64,000 nt of DNA from Phycisphaerales bacterium (GCA_020852275.1 JADZBE010000039.1:124001-188000); one strand, 5' to 3'; counted from the stretch's first letter, positions 1 through 9,369 are shown. The notes: generated by a model not told the origin, from the letters alone. A program made the numbers and translations.

Positions 1-766
1 CAAACGCGAAGGCGTTCTCGTCGGGGCGCTCGTTGATCTTGATGTCCTTGACGTCGTAAATCACCTTGAACTCGGAGACCTGCATCATGCCGCCGGCCTG
101 CTCCATCTGCTTTTTCATCGCCTCGGACAAGTCGATCTCCACGCGGCGCAGCAGCCCGTCGCTCTTGCGCAGCATCAGCCGCACCGGCGTATCGCTGCTC
201 ACGATGGGGATGGCGTCCTCGTTCATCTTGCCTTCGAGCACGTGGCAGCCGTCGCCGTCCACGTCCTCCTCGCCGGTGCGGTCCAGCTCCTTGAACACCT
301 CGGTGAAGAGCTTGGCGGGCTTGCGGCTCAGCAGCAGTTGACCGGTGCCGAACTTCAGCCCCATGCCGCCGAAATACTCCTCGAGCTGATCGGGAAGGTC
401 GTCCTTCAGCGGCGTGGTCTGGTAACGGTTGGCGGCCTTGAGCAGGACGTGCAGCTCCTTGCCGTCGCTGACGAGCGTGTGCGTCTGGGTCTCCATGCGG
501 AACTTGCGTTCGCGCATGAAGGAGAAGGGCATCTTCTGCTCCTGCCCGGCGGCGCCGAACATCGCGTCCGTCTTCATGGTGATGACGCCCTGATCGGAGT
601 AAGTCTTGACCTCCTTGAGGCCTTCGATCATCCGCTTCAGGACGGCGACGGCGCTCTTGGAATAACCCTCCAGTGGATCGCCGTCCGGCTCGTCCTGCGC
701 GTACGTCGGCGCGGCACACAGGCATGAGAGGCAGGTCAGCACGAGAGCACGGCGAAAGGCGATCAT
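1..766 (-). CDS. secreted LolA/DUF2092-like protein, 3' truncated by window edge
   Basis: The reading frame is open from an ATG at 766 down to the window edge, about 255 codons. It starts with a signal peptide (hydrophobic stretch to about residue 22, then TYA-QDEP as a likely cleavage site). The start is supported by AAGGGAG six bases upstream. After the signal come features of the outer-membrane-lipoprotein-carrier-like/DUF2092 fold: an early 'VAVLKRMIEGLKEVKTYSDQG' type segment, then alternating beta-strand patterns. In planctomycetes this domain is often followed by a thioredoxin-like domain; whether that is so here cannot be seen because the C terminus is missing. Exact function is unknown; a periplasmic lipid- or protein-binding role is inference from the fold only. 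Confidence 0.7.
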   Translation of the reverse strand, partial: MIAFRRALVLTCLSCLCAAPTYAQDEPDGDPLEGYSKSAVAVLKRMIEGLKEVKTYSDQGVITMKTDAMFGAAGQEQKMPFSFMRERKFRMETQTHTLVSDGKELHVLLKAANRYQTTPLKDDLPDQLEEYFGGMGLKFGTGQLLLSRKPAKLFTEVFKELDRTGEEDVDGDGCHVLEGKMNEDAIPIVSSDTPVRLMLRKSDGLLRRVEIDLSEAMKKQMEQAGGMMQVSEFKVIYDVKDIKINERPDENAFAF

Positions 767-945
767 GGGATTCTCCCTTGTTCCAGAGCCGGCGCCGGCG
801 CCCCCGAGCGCGGCGGCCGCGCGAACCACTCCCCGAGGTGTCATTATGTCGGCAGAAACGGCCTGTTGTTAGCAGGGCAGACAGTTTAAGACAGGAAGGT
901 GGATGGAACCCGGGGGCATGGCAGTCCATGGCGAGGGGCGAAGTT

Positions 946-1001
946 CGTCATTCCCGCGAGGGGGGGGAGTCCAGCTCCATCATTCCCGTCTAAGCGGGAA
1001 T
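946..1001 (+). repeat. solitary palindromes of the ATTCCC-N8-GGGAAT type
   Basis: 982-1001 is a perfect ATTCCC-N8-GGGAAT palindrome. A degenerate copy precedes it from 946. The same palindrome forms the left end of the ~101-bp element that follows. The pattern equals the dRS3 consensus described in Neisseria, but it also occurs widely in other bacteria. Confidence 0.8.
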
Positions 1002-1010
1002 CCAACTTCG

Positions 1011-1110
1011 TCATTCCCGCGCAAGCGGGAATCCAGCTCGAGGCCCGCGATAAGGCAGAAGTCCAGCGGTTTTCCCGGGCCGATTGGACGCTCGCCTGCG
1101 CGGGCGTGAC
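1011..1110 (+). repeat. ~101-bp MITE-like element, copy A
   Basis: This 100-bp unit begins TCATTCCCGCG and ends GCGGGCGTGAC, so both ends form imperfect hairpins and the termini are inverted (GTCA...TGAC). Three other full copies (14485-14586, 41811-41910, 46457-46556) align over the whole length, including the internal CCAGCGGTTTTCC block. No coding capacity and no clear target-site duplication is visible. Confidence 0.85.
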
Positions 1111-1136
1111 AGGCTCCATGTCCGATTCGCAGTTCC

Positions 1137-1185
1137 ACCCTGAACCCTGACCACTGAACCCTGAACCCAGAACCCAGAACCCTGG
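1137..1185 (+). repeat. heptanucleotide array (ACCCTGA type), 7 units
   Basis: Seven consecutive 7-bp units: ACCCTGA, ACCCTGA, CCACTGA, ACCCTGA, ACCCAGA, ACCCAGA, ACCCTGG. It lies in the 480-bp gene-free gap between the truncated gene at the left edge and the end of the hupE-like gene. Apart from this and the palindromic elements I see nothing else in 767-1246. Confidence 0.85.
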
Positions 1186-1246
1186 GTGGCGGGCTCCATG
1201 TCTGCTATCGAGTTGCACCACGAGCTAATGGCGCCGCGTGCGGGGA

Positions 1247-2584
1247 TCACACCAGGGTGCGTTCAACACACCAGTAAAGACCCGCCAAGGCAATCGCCAC
1301 CGACGCCGGGACCACGATCGCGCTGCGGTACCAGTCCTTGCCGCGAAACCAGCCCACCACCGCAAACGCCGCCAGAATCACAGAAAGCTGCCCCATCTCG
1401 ACCCCGACGTTGAACGACAGCAGCGCCGTGGCAAACTGCCCTTTCGGCAGCCCCAGCTCGGTCAGCACTCCCGCGAACCCCAGCCCGTGAAGCAACCCGA
1501 ATGCGAACACGACCCCGGGCCGCCATGGCGTCAACTTCGTCGTGAAGACGTTTTCGATGGCGACGTAAGCAATGGACAGGGCGATGAGCGGTTCGACCAC
1601 CCTCGACGGCAGGGAGATGGCTCCGTTCATCGCCAGCGCCAGCGTAAGCGTGTGCGCCACGGTGAACGCCGTCACCTGCCACAGCAGAGGCTTCCACCGC
1701 CGACCCAGCAGGAACAACCCCACGACGAACAGGATGTGGTCCAATCCCCGAGGGAGGATGTGCTCATAACCCAGGGCGACGTATTGCCACGCGACCGACG
1801 CGGCCGAAACCGCGAGCGCGCCATCTCTCAGGGAATACGGTCTGCTCTCCGCCCCGACGCCCAGCACCTGTCGCTCCACCTCCTCCGATCCTTCACGGCG
1901 GAGGGTCAGGTGTACGGCGTTGAACGAGCGCGACGCCCAGAATGTAAACTCCCGCGCTCCGTCGGGCACGGTGCCGGAGAGCCGCGCCGTAACGCCGAAC
2001 ACCGTGGGAATCTCGCTTGCATGAGACATCCCCACGCCCAGCGCCGGGAAGGAAACCTCGAAATCAGCGCCCTCGCCGTCGAAGCGAACTCGCAGGCGCT
2101 TGCGCAGCAGAAGCTTGAGGTTCTCCGTCGTGGCCTCCAATTCCTCTGGCGACAGCGCCCGCAGCCGGCGCACCAGCGACGCGGAATCCTGTTTGCTCTC
2201 CACCCCCAGCGCGAGGGCGTCGAGATCGCACTTCACATCAATCGAAAAGGCGCCGTCCGCCGCAAAACAGACATTTGTTTCGGTGATGGTGAAATCGTGG
2301 GCTTCAACACGGGTGGCCGGCAGGGTTGCCAGCAGTGCCGTCGCCGCCCATGTCGCCAGCGCCCGCGGACGCCCGACCTCGGAGGGATGGATGTGGTTCA
2401 GGCCGCAGCGCAGGTTGAACGCCCCTTTCCAAGCCGCGAGAATGACCTCGCACGACTCACTTGCCGGCCGCGGTCGCAACCGTTTGCATCGGGCTGGAGT
2501 CCGCGCGGACGGCCGAACTCCGGCGATCCCTCCGCGCTCCTCAGCATGATACGCATGGTGTGTCCGCTTGGATTCAGATTGCAA
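1247..2584 (-). CDS. HupE/UreJ_2 family membrane protein
   Basis: The C-terminal ~190 residues carry the HupE/UreJ_2 pattern: a 'GLDHILFVVGLFLL' helix, 'FTVAHTLTLALA', and 'LLHGLGFAGVL', spread over about six membrane segments with conserved histidines. The N-terminal part looks exported: a hydrophobic stretch ending in RVEA before HDFTITET, then a soluble beta-rich domain. The family is linked to nickel supply or hydrogenase/urease accessory functions, but many members are uncharacterised. The start is uncertain. The outermost ATG (2584) adds some 60 residues of unlikely sequence. A CTG at 2413 with AAAGGGG eight bases upstream would give a normal signal peptide. The adjacent upstream gene is a NiCoT-like transporter on the same strand, which fits a metal-transport pair. 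Confidence 0.75.
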   Translation of the reverse strand: MQSESKRTHHAYHAEERGGIAGVRPSARTPARCKRLRPRPASESCEVILAAWKGAFNLRCGLNHIHPSEVGRPRALATWAATALLATLPATRVEAHDFTITETNVCFAADGAFSIDVKCDLDALALGVESKQDSASLVRRLRALSPEELEATTENLKLLLRKRLRVRFDGEGADFEVSFPALGVGMSHASEIPTVFGVTARLSGTVPDGAREFTFWASRSFNAVHLTLRREGSEEVERQVLGVGAESRPYSLRDGALAVSAASVAWQYVALGYEHILPRGLDHILFVVGLFLLGRRWKPLLWQVTAFTVAHTLTLALAMNGAISLPSRVVEPLIALSIAYVAIENVFTTKLTPWRPGVVFAFGLLHGLGFAGVLTELGLPKGQFATALLSFNVGVEMGQLSVILAAFAVVGWFRGKDWYRSAIVVPASVAIALAGLYWCVERTLV

Positions 2585-2643
2585 GGCGACGAGGGGACAC
2601 TGCAGGGCGACCGCATTCCTCGGCCGGCCGGGCGCGCGGGTGG

Positions 2644-2669
2644 CACGGGTTCGCAGCAGCGGACCCGTG
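2644..2669. repeat. 26-bp perfect palindrome family, copy 1
   Basis: CACGGGTTCGC-AGCA-GCGGACCCGTG, 11-bp arms with one G-T type change and a 4-nt loop. Related copies are at 6698-6723 and 8841-8866. It is the only recognisable feature in the 323-bp gap 2585-2907. Confidence 0.8.
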
Positions 2670-2907
2670 GGCCGCGCGGACCATCGGCCGGGCGCTCATT
2701 TGGCATGGATTGGCGAGTATGCCAAACGCTGCCGCCCTTGTTCGCAGTCCGAATGCGGTTGCATCGGGGGACACGGGAGGCGCTGTCGCGACCCGTTGAT
2801 AAACTCCGAAACCGCTCGCCAAACCCGAACGCCCCGTGGAACCAGCACCTCCCGAAGGTCCGTGCCACCTTGCTCTCATCGCTTGCCGGCCGGATCTGAT
2901 CGCGCCG

Positions 2908-3879
2908 CTAGAGCCCGAACTTAACCGCCAATCCACACGCCGTCAGCGCCAGTCCCGCACCTGCATGCGCAAACCGCTCCAGCCCCGGGGAGGATAACCG
3001 CCGCGCGCCGCGGCTGCCGGCGTACACCAGCCCCGTCATCACGCCGATCGTCGCCGCGCCAAAGACCGCCGTCACCAGCGCTACGATCCACCACCGCCCC
3101 ATCGCGGCCGGCGCCATCATGAGCGGGATCAACGGCTCGCAGGGGCCGAAGATGAAAACCGTGAACAACGCCCATCCGGTCAGCGTGGAACGCTCTGCAT
3201 CGCTGAGGGACTCCGCACGACCCGGCGCCGCCCGCGCGCCGCGGTGGACGTGTGGGTGTTCAGCCTCAGGAGCCGCCGCGGAGTGGATGTGGACGAGATC
3301 TGCATCTGTCGCCTCGGTGTGCTGGTGGACGTGATCCGCATCAGCGGCCTTGGTGTGAGCGTGATGGGGATCGGCATCAGTCGCCTCGCAGTGGACGTGA
3401 AGTTGATCTGCACAAGTGGCCACGGAGTTGTCGTGAACGTGCTCCGACTCGGCGGCCCTGGCGTGAACGTGCACGTGATCTTCATGATGCACGTGCACAT
3501 GGCTGTGCAGGGTGCCGTCCGCGTGCGCATGCCAGTGCGCATGCGGCTTGTTGCGAAGGGCGCGACGCACGCCCCAGACCGTGTACGCCACCCCGAACCC
3601 CACCAGCAGCCATCCCGCAACATCGCCACGCGCCGCTTCGATTTTCGTCAGCAGCCCCAGCGCCGAACCCGCCGCGACGCCCGCGACTCCCAGCAATACG
3701 GAGCTGAGCACATGCGCCAGGCCGCACACGAGCGTTACGCCCATCGTCTTGCGGAGCGACCAGCGCCCGGCGCGCGACATGGCGATGAAGGGGATATAGT
3801 GATCCGGTCCCAGCAGCGTGTGGATCACCCCCACGGTCGCCGCCGTACCCACCAGCGCGATGGCGCCTGTCTGCGTCAT
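2908..3879 (-). CDS. NiCoT/NicO-like nickel-cobalt transporter with His-rich loop
   Basis: About 323 residues. The first helix carries HTLLGPDH, the H-x4-D-H signature of nickel/cobalt transporters (NicO, RcnA, UreH-like). Further helices follow, and a long central loop (roughly residues 110-215) is very rich in His in the pattern HVH/HxHxH, a typical metal-binding segment. A second helical bundle closes the protein, with 'GPCEPLIPLMMAP' in its first helix. The start at 3879 is chosen because AAGGA lies seven bases upstream. The longer frame to 4083 would translate a 15-bp repeat array and is unlikely. Direction of transport (uptake or efflux) cannot be read from the sequence. It precedes the HupE-like gene on the same strand with a ~320-bp gap. 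Confidence 0.8.
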   Translation of the reverse strand: MTQTGAIALVGTAATVGVIHTLLGPDHYIPFIAMSRAGRWSLRKTMGVTLVCGLAHVLSSVLLGVAGVAAGSALGLLTKIEAARGDVAGWLLVGFGVAYTVWGVRRALRNKPHAHWHAHADGTLHSHVHVHHEDHVHVHARAAESEHVHDNSVATCADQLHVHCEATDADPHHAHTKAADADHVHQHTEATDADLVHIHSAAAPEAEHPHVHRGARAAPGRAESLSDAERSTLTGWALFTVFIFGPCEPLIPLMMAPAAMGRWWIVALVTAVFGAATIGVMTGLVYAGSRGARRLSSPGLERFAHAGAGLALTACGLAVKFGL

Positions 3880-3970
3880 GTCGATTCCTTCGCGTCCATG
3901 CTCGCCCATCGTGCTGGTTGCAGTCGCCGTGCCAGCCGCCACGGCCAGCCCGCAAGAACAGGCAACCTCG

Positions 3971-4100
3971 GTTGGGGCACTCCCAGTTGGGGCACTCCCG
4001 GTCGGGGAACTCCCAGTCGGGGCACCGGCTTTCCAGCCGGTGACTGGACTTTGGCTGTTTTTGGGGCTTGGCGGATGGGGCACCGGCTTTCCAGCAGGTA
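3971..4100. repeat. 15-bp tandem array joined to two CACCGG palindromes
   Basis: Four 15-bp units (3971-4030) of the type GTTGGGGCACTCCCA run into the palindrome CACCGGCTTTCCAGCCGGTG at 4023-4042, with a second degenerate palindrome at 4081-4100. It occupies the intergenic region between the divergent NiCoT-like gene and the superoxide dismutase gene. Confidence 0.8.
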
Positions 4101-4299
4101 ATCCATCAGCCTCGGAGCCGGGTTAATAGTCCGGAAAGCCCACCCCGCCCACGTTCACGGCAGCCTGCTATCCAACTCCCAGAGGATGTGGATAATAGCA
4201 CCCCGCGCTGCACAAGAGCAAACGCCGCACCTTGGCTGTTTGCGCGACCGCACGTTTGTTCCGCGGAATCTGCCGTAACCGGGCAAAGGGAGAACGTTG

Positions 4300-5046
<747 letters not shown>

Positions 5047-5104
5047 CCGGATCTCGCACGGCGAACGGCGCTCCCTCCGAGCCGCGCCCGTCAGCCATGA
5101 ATGC

Positions 5105-5204
5105 GTGCCACTGCGCTGTGAGCAGTACATGTGTGCCACTGCGCTGTCAGCAGTGCATGTGTGCCACTGCGCTGTCAGCAGTGCATGTGTGCCACTGCGC
5201 TGTG
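5105..5204 (+). repeat. 28-bp tandem repeat, about 3.6 copies
   Basis: Three near-identical 28-bp units start at 5105, 5133 and 5161, with a fourth, diverging unit at 5189. Each contains the palindrome CACTGC-GCTGTCA-GCAGTG. There are no spacers, so this is not a CRISPR array. It lies just after the superoxide dismutase gene in a 709-bp gene-free gap. Confidence 0.9.
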
Positions 5205-5631
5205 AGGAAGCGCGACTGCTCGCGCCGGCTCGCGGGTTTGCAGCGCGACCGAGCCGCGGATTCCGAGGGTGAAATCGTCGGGCGACTCAATCCATATCCG
5301 CGCCTCGGTTCGCGGTTGAACATCGGCTGCCGCCTCGGCGGGAAGGGTCTCGCGCGGAGGCGCCTACATCGCTCCTTTCATGGTGCGATCGCACAAGAAG
5401 GATCATCCCTGCCGATCCACCCGGCTACCAGCCCTGCGCTAACCTCCATTCCGATAAGACTATCCAGCGGTTCGCGGTAGCCCGGGAGCGGCGATTTCGG
5501 CCTGGCGCACACCGGATCAGTAGGAATATCACCTACCCTTCCTACCGGCTTGACGCTTAGTAGTTTTTGCCCATTTTGACAAAAACTCCCATTTTAAATG
5601 AGTGATCCGCTCCTCGCGCGCCGAGATAACG

Positions 5632-5661
5632 AGAATGCGTTTTTGCCAGACTACGCATTCT
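5632..5661. promoter_or_regulatory. 9-bp inverted repeat upstream of sigma factor gene
   Basis: AGAATGCGT (5632-5640) and ACGCATTCT (5653-5661) are perfect inverted repeats with a 12-nt centre, about 95 bp before the sigma factor start in an AT-rich patch. It could be an operator or a leader hairpin. Nothing in the sequence decides which. Confidence 0.45.
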
Positions 5662-5755
5662 ATCCAGATTGAAGCGCGGCTAGCCACATGCCTGCGGGTC
5701 AGTTCGATTCTCGTTTCTGATCTTCATCATTCCATCTCATCTCAGGAGGAAAGAG

Positions 5756-6535
5756 ATGCCGAAGTGCGAAGTCTCGATCGAGACGCTCTGGAAACGTTAC
5801 CTTAAGACCAGGGATGTCGAGCTGAGGAACAAGGTCGTCGTGCATTACACGCACCTGGTTCACACTCACGCCGCACGCCTGTCACGCAAGCTGCCGGCGC
5901 AGGTGTCCTACGACGAAATCTGCTCGGCCGCCTTCGACGGGCTGATCGAAGCCGTCGAGGCGTACGATCCACAGCGCAAGGCCAAGTTCGAGACTTTCTG
6001 CCAGCAGCGCATCTCCGGCGCGGTCATGGACTGGCTTCGCAGCCTCGACCCGCAGAGCCGCACGGTGCGCACGTTCGAGAAGCGCCGGATGATGGCCGTC
6101 GAGTCCTTCGACATGGAGCACGAATCCGCTCCGAGCCAGGACGACCTCGCCGCACGCATGGGCATCAGCGTAGCCCGCTATCAGCAGCTTTCCCGGCTGT
6201 CGCAGCTGGGTCGGGAAGTGCACTTCAGCGCGATGGAACCGCCGGATGAGCGCAGCTCGCATGGGTCGGGACGCACGTGGGACGTGCGCGACCCGCGCGG
6301 CAAGGAGCCGTCGAATCACGTGGCCCGCTCGCTGCTGACGGATTTCGTCACGTCGGGTCTGGCACGAGAGGAGCGGCTCGTGCTGGTGCTTTACTACTTT
6401 GAGGGCATGACGATGGCGGAGATCGGGCTGGTGCTGAATCTCTCCGAGTCGCGCGTCAGCCAGATTCACAAGGAGATTCTGGAGCGGCTCCGCGGCCGCT
6501 TCGGCGAGACCTTGCAGGAAGAGCTGGTGGCCTAG
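5756..6535 (+). CDS. FliA/WhiG-type RNA polymerase sigma factor
   Basis: 259 residues. The order is sigma region 2 (about residues 20-95, with 'SYDEICSAAFDGLIEAVEAYDP' and 'FCQQRISGAVMDWLRSLD'), region 3 (about 100-150, 'RMGISVARYQQL') and region 4 helix-turn-helix (about 200-250, 'MTMAEIGLVLNLSESRVSQIHKEIL'). This is the layout of the FliA/sigma-28 group, which directs flagellar and related late genes. The start is fixed by AGGAGGAAAG before the ATG. It is monocistronic, with a strong terminator right behind. A flagellin gene at 42.2 kb is an obvious candidate target, although I could not find a convincing sigma-28 promoter in front of it. Confidence 0.88.
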   Translation: MPKCEVSIETLWKRYLKTRDVELRNKVVVHYTHLVHTHAARLSRKLPAQVSYDEICSAAFDGLIEAVEAYDPQRKAKFETFCQQRISGAVMDWLRSLDPQSRTVRTFEKRRMMAVESFDMEHESAPSQDDLAARMGISVARYQQLSRLSQLGREVHFSAMEPPDERSSHGSGRTWDVRDPRGKEPSNHVARSLLTDFVTSGLAREERLVLVLYYFEGMTMAEIGLVLNLSESRVSQIHKEILERLRGRFGETLQEELVA

Positions 6536-6579
6536 CGCCGACCGCCGAGGTCTTGAACAACCGCTTGTGGATGATCAAC

Positions 6580-6604
6580 GGCGCGGTCTTGACCGCGCCT
6601 TTTT
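6580..6604 (+). terminator. rho-independent terminator of the sigma factor gene
   Basis: Perfect 9-bp stem GGCGCGGTC/GACCGCGCC with a two-base turn, followed by TTTTT, 45 bp after the stop codon. Confidence 0.9.
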
Positions 6605-6697
6605 CATGCGCTCTTTCATCCTGCCCGGCTGGGTTGCACGGTCGGGCGTCCTCGACCGGCCGTGGCCGGATCCAGACTATCATTCTCATGCGCGACC

Positions 6698-6723
6698 CAC
6701 GGGTCCGCTGCTGCGGACCCGTG
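6698..6723. repeat. 26-bp perfect palindrome family, copy 2
   Basis: CACGGGTCCGC-TGCT-GCGGACCCGTG, 11-bp arms, in the gap between the sigma factor terminator and truA. Confidence 0.85.
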
Positions 6724-6800
6724 CCACCCGGCGGCGCATCCTCACGAGAGCGAAGCCTCCCCATTCGCGCGGCGCGGCGCGCCGCTACGATACGGCCCTG

Positions 6801-7631
6801 ATGCGTACTTTTCTGATGCGGATCGCCTTCGACGGCACGGACTTCCACGGCTTCCAGAACCAGCCGGGGCTGCGCACCGTGCAGAGCGTCATGGAGGACC
6901 AGCTTCGCCGGGTGCTGCGGCATCCGCTCGAACTGATCGGCAGCGGTCGAACGGACGCCGGCGTCCACGCCGCGGCCATGGGAACCAGTTTCACGTCCAC
7001 GACGCCGCTGCCGCCGGACAAGCTGATCCACGCGATCGGCTCCCGGCTTCCGGAAGACGTGGGCTTGCTCGACATCCGCGAGGCCGCCCCGGACTTCCAC
7101 GCCCGCAAGGACGCCATCTGCAAGCTGTATCAATACCGCATCTTCAACAGCCGAACGCGCCCCGTCGCCGAGTTTGCGCAGCGCTATGCCTTCCACTGCT
7201 GGCGCAGACTGGACGTGGAGCGCATGGCCGAGGCGGCGAAGGCGTTTATCGGGGCGCACGATTTCACTTCGTTCGCCGGCGCCGGCTGCATGCGCGAGAA
7301 CATGGTGCGGACGATCCTGCACTGCCACGTCGAACGGCAGTTCAACGAGATTCGTATCAATGTGCTGGGAGAGGGCTTTCTGTACCAGCAGGTGCGCATC
7401 ATGGCCGGCACGCTGATGGAAGTCGGCGTCGGACGGTTTTCGCCCGAGGACGTGGGGCGGATCATCGCGTCGCGCGATCGCAAGCAGGCCGGTCCCACCG
7501 CGCAGCCGCACGGCTTGTGCCTGCGCTGGGTGAGGTATCCCGTGGAGCGGCTCGTGCCTTCGGCGGCGGCAGCGGAAGATTCGAGCTTGTGGCCTGTTTC
7601 CTCATGGGACGCGAAGGCTGAGCGGCGCTGA
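6801..7631 (+). CDS. truA: tRNA pseudouridine synthase A
   Basis: 276 residues, normal for TruA, which makes pseudouridine at positions 38-40 of the tRNA anticodon arm in the cytoplasm. The catalytic aspartate is Asp52 in SGRTDAGVHA. Further family blocks are 'FHARKDAICKLYQYRIFN' and 'GEGFLYQQVRIMAGTLMEVG'. The frame extends upstream but translates the 26-bp palindrome there, so the ATG at 6801 is preferred; it precedes the conserved beta strand directly. The stop codon overlaps the start of the following glycosyltransferase gene (TGATG), which indicates translational coupling. Confidence 0.95.
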   Translation: MRTFLMRIAFDGTDFHGFQNQPGLRTVQSVMEDQLRRVLRHPLELIGSGRTDAGVHAAAMGTSFTSTTPLPPDKLIHAIGSRLPEDVGLLDIREAAPDFHARKDAICKLYQYRIFNSRTRPVAEFAQRYAFHCWRRLDVERMAEAAKAFIGAHDFTSFAGAGCMRENMVRTILHCHVERQFNEIRINVLGEGFLYQQVRIMAGTLMEVGVGRFSPEDVGRIIASRDRKQAGPTAQPHGLCLRWVRYPVERLVPSAAAAEDSSLWPVSSWDAKAERR

Positions 7632-8797
7632 TGCGAATCTGTCACGTCATTACACGGCTGATCATCGGGGGCGCACAGGAGAACACGGTGCTGACGTGTC
7701 GTGGGCTGGCTGAGCGCGGGCATGAGGTCACGCTGATGACGGGCACGGAGACCGGGCCGGAAGGATCGTTATGGTCCACCCTCGCGGACTCGCGATTCAT
7801 CACGGTGCCGCTCGAGCACATGCGTCGGGCCGTGTCGCCGATCAAGGACTTTCGCGCGAAGTCCGAGCTTCGGGCGCTGTTCGATCTGATGCGTCCGGAC
7901 GTCGTTCACACGCACAGCAGCAAGGCCGGCATTCTCGGTCGGCGGGCGGCGGCGGAGGCCGGCGTCCCGCTCATCGTGCACACGATTCACGGCATGAGCT
8001 TCAACCGCACGCAAAGCGCGCCGGTTCAACGGGCCTACCGTTGGATGGAGCGCCGCGTCGCGCGGCACACCCATGCGATCATCACGGTCGCGGACGCGAT
8101 GATCGAGCAGTCGGTGGCCGCCCGCATCGCCCCGCGCGAGCGGTTCGTCACCATTCGTTCGGGCATGGAGGTCGATCAATTCGCGCCGGACGCGGAGTCG
8201 CGCCGCCACAAGCGACGGCTGTGGGGCGCGTCGGAAGACGCCATTGTGATCGGCACGATCGCGCGGCTGTTCGACAACAAGGGCTACGATGAGATCATCC
8301 GCGCCATGCCCGAGATCGTCGCTCGCTGCCCGTCCGCGCGGTTCGTCTGGGTGGGCGACGGCGCGCAGCGCGAAGCGTATCGACGGCGGCTGGAATCGCT
8401 CGGACTCCTGGATCGTGTGTTTTTCGCCGGCTTGGTGGCGCCGCGGGACGTGGCATCGCACGTGCGCGGGTTTGACCTGCTGGTTCACGCCTCGCGATGG
8501 GAGGGGCTTCCGCGCGCGGCCGTGCAGGCGCTGCTGTGCGAGGTGCCCGTCGTCAGCTTTGACAACGACGGGGCGCGCGAAGTGGTGATCGACGGCGTCA
8601 CCGGCCGGCTCGTTCGATACGGCGATGTGCCCGCGATGGCGGCGGCGGTCGTGGAACTGGTGGGAGACGCGCCAGCGCGATCTCGCATGGGCGCCGCCGG
8701 GCGAGATCGGTGCCGAAACGAGTTCGACTGGCGGACCATGGTGAAGCGGATCGAGGAAATCTACCTCGAAAAGCTCGGCTGCGACGCTTGCAGATGA
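7631..8797 (+). CDS. GT4-type glycosyltransferase
   Basis: 388 residues with the two Rossmann halves of a GT-B enzyme. The N-terminal glycine-rich loop (RLIIGGAQENTVLTCRGLAERGHEV) is followed by 'VHTHSSKAGILGR'. The C-terminal donor-binding half has 'IGTIARLFDNKGYDEIIRAMP' and 'LLVHASRWEGLPRAAVQALLCEVPVV'. The usual E-x7-E donor motif is E-x7-Q here. It probably transfers a sugar from an activated nucleotide donor to a cell-surface glycan or lipid; the acceptor is unknown. It overlaps truA by one base, so the two are co-transcribed although unrelated in function. Confidence 0.85.
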   Translation: MRICHVITRLIIGGAQENTVLTCRGLAERGHEVTLMTGTETGPEGSLWSTLADSRFITVPLEHMRRAVSPIKDFRAKSELRALFDLMRPDVVHTHSSKAGILGRRAAAEAGVPLIVHTIHGMSFNRTQSAPVQRAYRWMERRVARHTHAIITVADAMIEQSVAARIAPRERFVTIRSGMEVDQFAPDAESRRHKRRLWGASEDAIVIGTIARLFDNKGYDEIIRAMPEIVARCPSARFVWVGDGAQREAYRRRLESLGLLDRVFFAGLVAPRDVASHVRGFDLLVHASRWEGLPRAAVQALLCEVPVVSFDNDGAREVVIDGVTGRLVRYGDVPAMAAAVVELVGDAPARSRMGAAGRDRCRNEFDWRTMVKRIEEIYLEKLGCDACR

Positions 8798-8840
8798 TGT
8801 CCAAGGCACGCCGGATCCAGGCCTCGCCGCGCGTGCATGC

Positions 8841-8866
8841 CACGGGTCCGCTGCTGCGGACCCGTG
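8841..8866. repeat. 26-bp perfect palindrome family, copy 3
   Basis: CACGGGTCCGC-TGCT-GCGGACCCGTG, identical to copy 2 in the arms, between the convergent glycosyltransferase gene and yraN. It could fold as a hairpin in either transcript but has no T-tract. Confidence 0.85.
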
Positions 8867-8976
8867 CCACCCCATGACCCAGTGCGCCCAAACCAACGCC
8901 TCGTTGCGCCCGAATCGACGCCTCGTGGCGCGCAAACAGGCGACCCCTTGCGCTGAACTTGTGCTCCGCCTGCGGA

Positions 8977-9366
8977 TCAGGCTTGATGGGGGCCGCGCCC
9001 GGCCACGGGTTGGAACGCGTCCACGAAGTGCTCGATCTGAGCTTCTTTCCCGTTCTCCCTCACCACGCTCACCACGTCGAATCGGCAGGGGAGTTTGTGG
9101 CAGGCCGTCTGCTCCTGAAAGATCTGAGCGAGGCGAACGAGCTGCCGCTGCTTGGCGGGACCGATCGTGCTTTCCGGCGTTGCCTGCGACGCGGATGAGC
9201 GGGAGCGCACTTCGACGAACACCAGCGTGTCGCCGTCCATGGCAATGAGGTCGATTTCGCCGGCGGCACAGCGGAAGTTGCGCGCGACGATCTGAAAACC
9301 CCGCCGGCGCAAGAAAGAGGCCGCGTCGCTTTCGCCGCGGCCTCCGAGAAGTCTTCGTGGGTCCAC
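8977..9366 (-). CDS. yraN: YraN/UPF0102 family nuclease-like protein
   Basis: 129 residues, typical length. The PD-(D/E)xK-like core is visible: GEIDLIAMDGDTLVFVEVRSR, preceded by 'AASFLRRRGFQIVARNFRC'. The biochemical role of the family is poorly known. It starts with GTG only three bases after the rplS stop codon, so it is the last gene of the rpsP-trmD-rplS operon, its usual neighbourhood. Confidence 0.9.
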   Translation of the reverse strand: MDPRRLLGGRGESDAASFLRRRGFQIVARNFRCAAGEIDLIAMDGDTLVFVEVRSRSSASQATPESTIGPAKQRQLVRLAQIFQEQTACHKLPCRFDVVSVVRENGKEAQIEHFVDAFQPVAGRGPHQA

Positions 9367-9369
9367 GGG

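Noticed and set aside
899-1250. Small frames over the repeats at 900-1250
   Set aside because: They are translations of the ATTCCC palindromes and the heptad array in various frames.
2461-2799. Several overlapping frames in the 2585-2907 gap on both strands
   Set aside because: They have no ribosome-binding site and no conserved features, and they translate the palindrome there.
5105-5204. CRISPR-like array
   Set aside because: The 28-bp units abut each other without spacers, and no cas genes are in the window.
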